Below, piece by piece: positions 1 through 5,322 of a stretch of DNA of 10,942 bases; the stretch's first letter is position 1, and each line of letters opens with the position of its first letter. Source of the stretch: Bacillota bacterium. GTDB lineage: Bacteria; Bacillota; Clostridia; Lachnospirales; Bianqueaceae. The notes under the pieces are model-generated. The model did no database searches, was not told the DNA's origin, and saw only the letters and a list, made by a program, of their open reading frames with translations. The stretch covers positions 1 to 10,942 of the forward strand of contig JAFUJY010000040.1 in NCBI GenBank assembly GCA_017467985.1, read 5' to 3'. The position numbers were made by a program, and so were the translations under genes.

Positions 1-156
1 CCTTATCTGGCCCCCGTACCCATGCGAGGCAAGCGCAACGACTCCCGTAATCTGCAGTATGTGGTGGAGCGCATTGCAAAGATTAAAAATATCACGCCTG
101 AGGAAGTGGCCAGGGTAACCACCGCAAATGCTAAAAAATTATTTGGTATAGAATAA
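1..156 (+). CDS. tatD: TatD-family metal-dependent hydrolase/deoxyribonuclease, C-terminal 51 codons (5' end outside window)
   Basis: Frame 1 is open from the window edge to a TAA at 154-156 and encodes the C-terminal 51 residues of a TatD-like protein. It begins PYLAPVPMRGKRN, the block that ends the metal-binding core of TatD hydrolases (usually PYLAP-P-RGKRN). It ends with the family's helix and a TT-NAKKLFGI tail. TatD enzymes are TIM-barrel metallohydrolases with 3'-5' exonuclease or DNA-repair-like activity; the exact substrate is not known here. The Met in VPMRGKRN is at a variable position. The gene lies 15 nt upstream of metG with no terminator between them, so the two are probably cotranscribed. 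In Bacillus-type genomes the order is usually metG then tatD, so this order is reversed. The metal ligands lie outside the window and cannot be checked. Confidence 0.88.
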   Translation, partial: PYLAPVPMRGKRNDSRNLQYVVERIAKIKNITPEEVARVTTANAKKLFGIE

Positions 157-171
157 GAAGGAGAAGATAAA

Positions 172-2133
172 ATGAGCAATAAGTTTTACATCACCACCCC
201 CATTTATTATCCGTCCGACAAACTGCATATTGGACACACCTACTGTACCGTGGCAACGGATGCCATGGCCCGCTACAAGAGAATGCAGGGCTGCGACGTT
301 ATGTTCCTGACCGGTACCGACGAACATGGTCAGAAGATCGAGGAGAAGGCTAAGAACGCCGGCGTTACTCCCCAGCAGTTTGTAGACAACATCGTTGACG
401 GTAACGGCGGTATCAAGGATCTGTGGAAGCTGATGAACATTTCCAACGATCGTTTCATCCGTACCACCGACGACTACCATGTATCTGCCATCCAGGCCAT
501 CTTCAAGAAGATGTACGAAAAGGGCGACATTTACAAGGGCAAGTATGTGGGGAAGTACAGCACACCTTGTGAAAGCTTCTGGACTGAGAGCCAGCTGGTG
601 GACGGCAAGTGTCCCGACTGTGGCCGTGACGTTATCGATGCGGAGGAAGAGGCTTATTTCTTCCGTTTGTCCAAGTACGCTGATCGTATTCTGGAACTGC
701 TGGAGGGCGGCGACTTCCTGGAGCCTGCTTCCCGCGTAAACGAAATGGTCAACAACTTCATTAAGCCCGGTCTGGAAGACCTGTGCGTATCCCGTACCAG
801 CTTCAAGTGGGGTGTTCCCGTTGATTTTGACGACAAGCACGTTGTATATGTATGGATTGATGCGCTGTTCAACTACATGACCGCTCTGGGCTTCATGAAC
901 GACAAGTACGACGAAGTGGACAAATACTGGCCCGCTGACGTACACTTTGTAGGTAAGGAAATCGTTCGTTTCCACTCCATCATTTGGCCCGCCATGCTGA
1001 TGAGCATGGAGCTGCCCCTGCCTAAGAAGGTTTATGGTCACGGCTGGCTGAACTTCAACGGCGAAAAGATGAGTAAGTCCCGCGGCAATGTGGTAGATCC
1101 TTATCTGCTGGCCCAGCGCTATGGCGTGGATTCTCTGCGTTTCTTCCTGCTGAGAACCTTCCCCTTCGGCTCCGACGGTAACTTCACCAATGAGCTGCTG
1201 ATTCAGACCATCAACACCGACCTGGCTAACTCCCTGGGCAACCTGGTTTCCCGTACCGTAGCCATGGTGGATAAATATTTTGGCGGCCAGCTGCCCGCTG
1301 AGCGTGTAGAGGGCGAAGTGGACGCGGAGCTGATCAGCATGGCATCCGCCCTGCGTGACGCTTATCAGACCCAGATGGACAAGTATGCATTCCAGAACGG
1401 TCTGGCCGAGATCTTCAAGGTACTGTCCAGAGCCAACAAGTATATTGACGAGACCACTCCCTGGATCCTGGCAAAGGATGAGGCCAACAAGGCTCGTCTG
1501 GCAACGGTAATGTATAACCTGCTGGAGACCATCCGTGTTTGTGCAAGCCTGCTGCATCCCTTCATGCCCGAATCTGCTGACAAGATTCTGGGTCAGATCG
1601 GTGCTGACAAGGCCGCTTGTACTTGGGACAACGCAGCTGTATTTGGCGTGTTGCCTGCAAATGTAAAGGTAAACAAGGGCGAGGCCCTGTTCCCCCGTAT
1701 TGATTTAGAAAAGGAGTTGAAAGAATTGGAAGAAATTCAGGCTGCAGCAGCCCCCAAGGCTGAACCCGCTATCGAAATTGCGCCCCAGGCAGAAGAAAAT
1801 GTGGATTTTGAAACCTTCTGCAAGTCTGACTTTCGTGCCGTTAAGGTAAAGGCTTGTGAGGCCGTTCCCAAGTCCTCCAAGCTGCTGAAGTTCACACTGG
1901 ATGATGGTACCGGCACCGATCGTCAGATTCTGTCCGGCATCGCCAAGTATTACAAGCCCGAAGAGCTGGTAGGCAAGACCCTGGTGGCCATCGTCAACCT
2001 GCCGCCCCGTAAGATGATGGGCCTGGCAAGCTGTGGTATGCTGATCTCCGCTGTTCACAGCGAAGGCGGCGAAGAAAAGCTGAACCTGCTGATGGTTTCC
2101 GATGCCATTCCGGCAGGCGCAAAGCTGTGCTAA
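172..2133 (+). CDS. metG: Methionyl-tRNA synthetase with C-terminal tRNA-binding (Trbp111-like) domain
   Basis: This 653-aa protein charges tRNA(Met) with methionine in the cytoplasm. The class I signatures are present: HIGH at residues 19-22 in YYPSDKLHIGHTY, and KMSKS at 299-303 in FNGEKMSKSRGN. An anticodon-binding helical domain follows (about 360-510). After an Ala/Glu/Pro-rich linker (about 525-545) comes a C-terminal OB-fold tRNA-binding domain (about 547-653), with LSGIAKYY, NLPPRKMMG and a terminal PAGAKLC that resemble Trbp111/EMAPII domains. The length fits the family of about 640-670 aa. The start is supported by AAGGAG at 158-163, 8 nt before the ATG. Oddity: the zinc knuckle expected as CxxC...CxxC reads S130-T-P-C133...C147-P-D-C150, so the first ligand appears to be Ser. 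The gene follows tatD and ends in a strong terminator. Its codon use looks biased towards C/G-ending codons, as expected for a highly expressed gene. Confidence 0.97.
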   Translation: MSNKFYITTPIYYPSDKLHIGHTYCTVATDAMARYKRMQGCDVMFLTGTDEHGQKIEEKAKNAGVTPQQFVDNIVDGNGGIKDLWKLMNISNDRFIRTTDDYHVSAIQAIFKKMYEKGDIYKGKYVGKYSTPCESFWTESQLVDGKCPDCGRDVIDAEEEAYFFRLSKYADRILELLEGGDFLEPASRVNEMVNNFIKPGLEDLCVSRTSFKWGVPVDFDDKHVVYVWIDALFNYMTALGFMNDKYDEVDKYWPADVHFVGKEIVRFHSIIWPAMLMSMELPLPKKVYGHGWLNFNGEKMSKSRGNVVDPYLLAQRYGVDSLRFFLLRTFPFGSDGNFTNELLIQTINTDLANSLGNLVSRTVAMVDKYFGGQLPAERVEGEVDAELISMASALRDAYQTQMDKYAFQNGLAEIFKVLSRANKYIDETTPWILAKDEANKARLATVMYNLLETIRVCASLLHPFMPESADKILGQIGADKAACTWDNAAVFGVLPANVKVNKGEALFPRIDLEKELKELEEIQAAAAPKAEPAIEIAPQAEENVDFETFCKSDFRAVKVKACEAVPKSSKLLKFTLDDGTGTDRQILSGIAKYYKPEELVGKTLVAIVNLPPRKMMGLASCGMLISAVHSEGGEEKLNLLMVSDAIPAGAKLC

Positions 2134-2143
2134 AATAATACAG

Positions 2144-2177
2144 AACACCGAAGATGCAAAATCTTCGGTGTTTTTTT
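2144..2177 (+). terminator. Intrinsic terminator of the tatD-metG transcript
   Basis: A perfect 12-bp stem pairs 2144-2155 (AACACCGAAGAT) with 2161-2172 (ATCTTCGGTGTT) around the 5-nt loop GCAAA. A run of seven T's (2171-2177) follows directly. It begins 10 nt after the metG stop, so it should end that transcript before the repeat array and the next promoter. Confidence 0.93.
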
Positions 2178-2186
2178 GCTTGTCGG

Positions 2187-2308
2187 GTTCCAGAAAAACG
2201 CAAAAAGCCGGGGCCACGCACCAGGAAAATGCGAAAAGCCGGGGCCGCGCACCAGGAAAATGCGAAAAGCCGGGGCCGCGCACCAGGAAAATGCGAAAAG
2301 CCGGGGCC
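2187..2308. repeat. 31-bp direct tandem repeat, three near-identical units plus one diverged unit
   Basis: The GGGGCC core recurs at 2210, 2241, 2272 and 2303, an exact 31-bp period. The three right-hand units (about 2218-2246, 2249-2277, 2280-2308) are identical over the part reading CACCAGGAAAATGCGAAAAG followed by CCGGGGCC. The left-most unit (2187-2215) is the same unit with several substitutions. A weak trace of another unit may follow at about 2311-2327. Since 31 is not a multiple of three and the array starts after a terminator, it is non-coding. It has no unique spacers, so it is not a CRISPR. Arrays of this kind often vary in copy number between strains. Any function is unknown. Confidence 0.9.
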
Positions 2309-2348
2309 ACGTTGCCAGCAAAAAAATCACATTTTTTATTTGAAACTA

Positions 2349-2377
2349 TTGACAATTCGGCCCGTGTCGAATATAAT
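2349..2377 (+). promoter_or_regulatory. Consensus sigma-A promoter of the M56 receptor pair
   Basis: TTGACA (2349-2354) and TATAAT (2372-2377) are both perfect and are separated by the ideal 17 nt. An A/T-rich stretch lies upstream (about 2327-2348), resembling an UP element. A promoter this strong in front of a sensor gene suggests that it is normally held down by a repressor. The overlapping dyads fit that idea. Transcription should start near 2384 and run through both M56 genes. Confidence 0.9.
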
Positions 2378-2401
2378 TAAAACAGAAGGTTCGACAACTG
2401 T
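2365..2401. promoter_or_regulatory. Candidate BlaI-type operator dyads over the -10 box and start site
   Basis: A perfect 7-bp inverted repeat, TGTCGAA (2365-2371) and TTCGACA (2390-2396), brackets the -10 box with an 18-nt spacer. Its right arm also forms the compact palindrome ACA-AC-TGT (2394-2401), which resembles the ACAnnTGT core of CopY/BlaI-family operators. A further GACA lies inside the -35 box (2351-2354), facing the TGTC at 2365. BlaI/MecI/CopY repressors bind such dyads as dimers and block RNA polymerase. Assignment to the BlaI encoded at 7729 is inferred from family and position. Confidence 0.5.
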
Positions 2402-2408
2402 GGAAAGA

Positions 2409-2417
2409 AAGGCGGTG
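2409..2417 (+). promoter_or_regulatory. Ribosome binding site fixing the start of the first M56 gene
   Basis: AAGGCGGTG differs from the ideal AAGGAGGTG at one base and lies 7 nt before the ATG at 2425. It supports that start. The same N-terminal MTYFL also begins the paralogous gene at 5323. Confidence 0.75.
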
Positions 2418-2424
2418 GAACACC

Positions 2425-5304
2425 ATGACGTACTTTTTGCTATTGTCACTGGTATGCGGTATTTTAATTCTTTTGATTGCGACAATTACAAAAATTTTTG
2501 GTAACAAGCTGGGGCGAAAGTGGCGCTATGTGTTGTGGCTGGTATTGGCGATTCGTATGCTGATACCGGTGGATATTTCCATCCCCACACCGGTTTTCAC
2601 GGTAGAACTGCCCCCAATAGAGGAGTCTCAGGTCATTGAAAGTGAAGATCGTGCAACGGTGGTAAGGCCCCAAAGCGGAACCACATCGGTGGGGAACTCC
2701 GTCACCACCACGACGCCCGGGACAACGCCATCACCTGCTCCGTCCCCGACGACGCCCAGTGTAACGACACCATCTGTCGTGGAGCCGGAACTCAGCTGGG
2801 ACTGGTCTATGATATTGAGTAGAGCATGGAATACCCTGCCCTGGATTTGGCTGGCAGGTGCGCTGCTGAGTGCAGCCTGGTTCCTGGGTGGTTACTGGTA
2901 TCAGCGCCGTACCATGCTGCGATGGTCTTATGCATCTCAAAGTCAGGAACTGTGGGAAAGTTTTAATCATTTTTATGCCCATTTGGCGATCGCTCAACCG
3001 GTGGAACTGCGAATCTGCAAACGCATCGCGTCGCCTATGATGATGGGCCTGCTAAAGCCGGTGCTGCTCATGCCTGAAAGAAATTACGGTGAGAGGGAAT
3101 TGGAATATATTTTTCGTCATGAGTTGCTGCACATCCAGCGCCGGGACATTTGGGCTAAAAGTCTGGTGATTCTGGTGCGTATCCTTCACTGGTTTAACCC
3201 CACTGTGGTACTAATGAGCCAGGAAATAAGTGAGGATATCGAAATTCTCTGCGACGGTCAGGTGGTTCGCGACATGGACGACAGCCAACGTCGGGAATAC
3301 AATCAGGTTTTGCTGCAGCATTTGGCCCATCGCCGGGAAGAAACCATGGCTTTTTCCACTTGCTTTGGCAGCCGTATGCAGAAAATGAAAGATCGCTTCG
3401 TTCAGGTGAGTCGCAGCGGCAAGCTGAAAAAAGGCTATATTATCACCGTTATTTTGCTGGTGATGGTGCTGGTAGGCAGCCTACTGATGTCCTGCAGAAC
3501 GGAAGAAGCAGAGGATGAGCCCGGGAAAGGGGAGTCGTCTGTGGCGGAAGATCTGCCTATGGCAAATACGGTTGCTGCAGCTATGGCCAAAGCCTATCGA
3601 GACATTATTGTTGGTGTTATTGATGAATATGGGGCTTTTTCTGAAGAAGACAGTAAGATGGATAACGGTGCAGTTCGCCTGTTAGATTTTGACGGGGACG
3701 GCAAAGAGGAGTTATTCTGTGCCTATAATGTAAAGGAACAGGGCGAATTTGTCATATATCAATATAATGATATAGAAGCAATTCAGATTTATAAAGGGTC
3801 TGTAACCCATTCAGAGGTTTCTGGCGGTTGGCTTACCCATTTTGTAAAAGTGGATGGCAAGGTCTATATTAATGTGGGAGCGGACGATGCGACACTCGCA
3901 CCGCGCTATATCGGCTGGGATGGTGCAGAGTGGAATGTGCTGTTAGAATATGACGAGGCCGCCATGGTGCTAAATGGTGAAACTGTAAACGAAGCAGATC
4001 TGGCTAGAGGAATCAATCTGCATCTATTCCCAGGAAAGTACGATAAAATTTATTATGAGCGTCCATCCGGTTTTGTCCAGAAGAAAAATGAACGTGTTGT
4101 TCAGGAACTGGAAGAGATCATGAACACAGGGACTTGGGAGACTTCGGAGCTTATGGACTGGGCTGCAATTAATGAGCGGGAATATGCTGAGGAGCAGGAA
4201 AATATAAGTGTGGGAGGGATCTTACGTCCTGAACTCGAGTACAGTGCAGAAATGGAACAGGCGAGCAGATATTCCGTAGAAATCAGCAATATAGCTAATT
4301 TTGAAAATGCACGATGGCGTTTGATTGATTTTGATTTGGACGGCGAATATGAATTGTTCCTTGCATATGGTATAGCAGGAAAGTATTATCAAAGTATATG
4401 TCGCTGGAGTGATAGGGAAAGAGGCCTGTACTTAGTATATGAAAGTGAGTTGTGGCAGGATTTAAATGGAGATCCTTGTGTGTGGTTCCGTGTAGATGAA
4501 AATGGTACATATTTGTATAATGAAGTTACAGATGAATATTGGACACTTCGCGACAGTGAGTGGACAGAGGTTGGAACCATTGCTTATAGAGCGGAACAGG
4601 TAATTAATTATACTCATATACGAAACGATAATGCCAAATGGGTTAACTTAGCAACGAGGAATTTGTTGTCCGAAGGAGCCCAAACAACGAAAATAATTAA
4701 TGCGATTCCGGTGGATACCAACTGGACCAGTCGTTTCGGTGAGGATCCTACAGTCTATGAAGCCTATCTCCCAATCATTGAGAGTCTTCGTCAAACCTAC
4801 GGAGAGGGCTATGTGGATACCGTTGACGGCGAAAATGTTCTGCGGGGCCTGGGTATGGTATGGCTGGTGGACTTCGACCGTGATGGCTTACCGGAACTGT
4901 GCTGCGCATACGAAACTCCGGGCAGCGGTATTGTGAATCAGGAAGAGATTTATCAGTACCAGAACGGAGAGGCAGTGCTGATCTATCAGGGACCGGTGAG
5001 CAATCATGCATTTGTATATCAGGAAAAGGAAGAGTACACGCAGTACTGTATTAGAGACAAAGACACGATTGACGGTGCTGATATTGTCTCTGAAGCCAGA
5101 ATCCTGGTAGATGGCGAAATGCAGACAATTCATCACGGTTTGGTGGATGAGGACGGCAATCATTGGCTGAATGGTGAGCAAGTTGATTTTGATACCTGCA
5201 GTGCAGCCTACTTCCAGCACTTCGGTCAATGGTTTAACACCTATATCTTCTACTTCAAAGGTAACAGGGTGGAAGGCCCGTATTATCATTATATTTTTAG
5301 CTAA
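2425..5304 (+). CDS. BlaR1/MecR1-like M56 membrane metallopeptidase receptor with three DxDxDG sensor modules
   Basis: This 959-aa protein has the BlaR1 layout. Helices lie at about 3-23 and 33-50. An outside loop follows that is rich in Thr, Ser and Pro (84-121). The third helix is at about 138-158, followed by a cytoplasmic zinc-peptidase loop with HELLH at 232-236, the HWFNP motif and EDIEILCD at 270-277, which should supply the third metal ligand (E270 or E273). The last helix (about 335-354) ends in LLMSC with C357, which resembles a lipoprotein lipobox. The outside part (358-959) contains no penicillin-binding SxxK-type sensor that I can recognise. It carries three modules with acidic loops, DFDGDG at 421-426, DFDLDG at 635-640 and DFDRDG at 816-821, resembling Ca-loop/FG-GAP-like repeats. 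By BlaR1 analogy, ligand sensing outside would trigger cleavage of the BlaI-type repressor. The ligand is unknown. The gene is 18 nt upstream of its paralogue. The first two modules are A/T-richer than the third. Confidence 0.88.
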   Translation: MTYFLLLSLVCGILILLIATITKIFGNKLGRKWRYVLWLVLAIRMLIPVDISIPTPVFTVELPPIEESQVIESEDRATVVRPQSGTTSVGNSVTTTTPGTTPSPAPSPTTPSVTTPSVVEPELSWDWSMILSRAWNTLPWIWLAGALLSAAWFLGGYWYQRRTMLRWSYASQSQELWESFNHFYAHLAIAQPVELRICKRIASPMMMGLLKPVLLMPERNYGERELEYIFRHELLHIQRRDIWAKSLVILVRILHWFNPTVVLMSQEISEDIEILCDGQVVRDMDDSQRREYNQVLLQHLAHRREETMAFSTCFGSRMQKMKDRFVQVSRSGKLKKGYIITVILLVMVLVGSLLMSCRTEEAEDEPGKGESSVAEDLPMANTVAAAMAKAYRDIIVGVIDEYGAFSEEDSKMDNGAVRLLDFDGDGKEELFCAYNVKEQGEFVIYQYNDIEAIQIYKGSVTHSEVSGGWLTHFVKVDGKVYINVGADDATLAPRYIGWDGAEWNVLLEYDEAAMVLNGETVNEADLARGINLHLFPGKYDKIYYERPSGFVQKKNERVVQELEEIMNTGTWETSELMDWAAINEREYAEEQENISVGGILRPELEYSAEMEQASRYSVEISNIANFENARWRLIDFDLDGEYELFLAYGIAGKYYQSICRWSDRERGLYLVYESELWQDLNGDPCVWFRVDENGTYLYNEVTDEYWTLRDSEWTEVGTIAYRAEQVINYTHIRNDNAKWVNLATRNLLSEGAQTTKIINAIPVDTNWTSRFGEDPTVYEAYLPIIESLRQTYGEGYVDTVDGENVLRGLGMVWLVDFDRDGLPELCCAYETPGSGIVNQEEIYQYQNGEAVLIYQGPVSNHAFVYQEKEEYTQYCIRDKDTIDGADIVSEARILVDGEMQTIHHGLVDEDGNHWLNGEQVDFDTCSAAYFQHFGQWFNTYIFYFKGNRVEGPYYHYIFS

Positions 5305-5307
5305 AGG

Positions 5308-5315
5308 AAAGGAGG
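5308..5315 (+). promoter_or_regulatory. Ribosome binding site of the second M56 gene
   Basis: AAAGGAGG lies in the 18-nt gap between the two M56 genes, 7 nt before the ATG at 5323. The short gap leaves no room for a separate promoter or terminator, so the pair is one transcriptional unit. Confidence 0.85.
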
Positions 5316-5322
5316 GGGCAGT

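Noticed and set aside
139..1557. A 472-codon open frame on the minus strand within metG
   Set aside because: It is fully antisense to an unmistakable metG, has no recognisable motif, and is explained by the strong third-position bias of metG.
2187..2308. CRISPR array
   Set aside because: Units are directly abutting at 31-bp spacing with no unique spacers, and no cas gene is present.
2102..2380. Small open frames on both strands across the metG terminator and the 31-bp repeats
   Set aside because: They run through the terminator hairpin, the tandem repeat and, on the plus strand, the promoter. Their Pro/Gly/Arg-rich protein is just the repeat read in successive frames.
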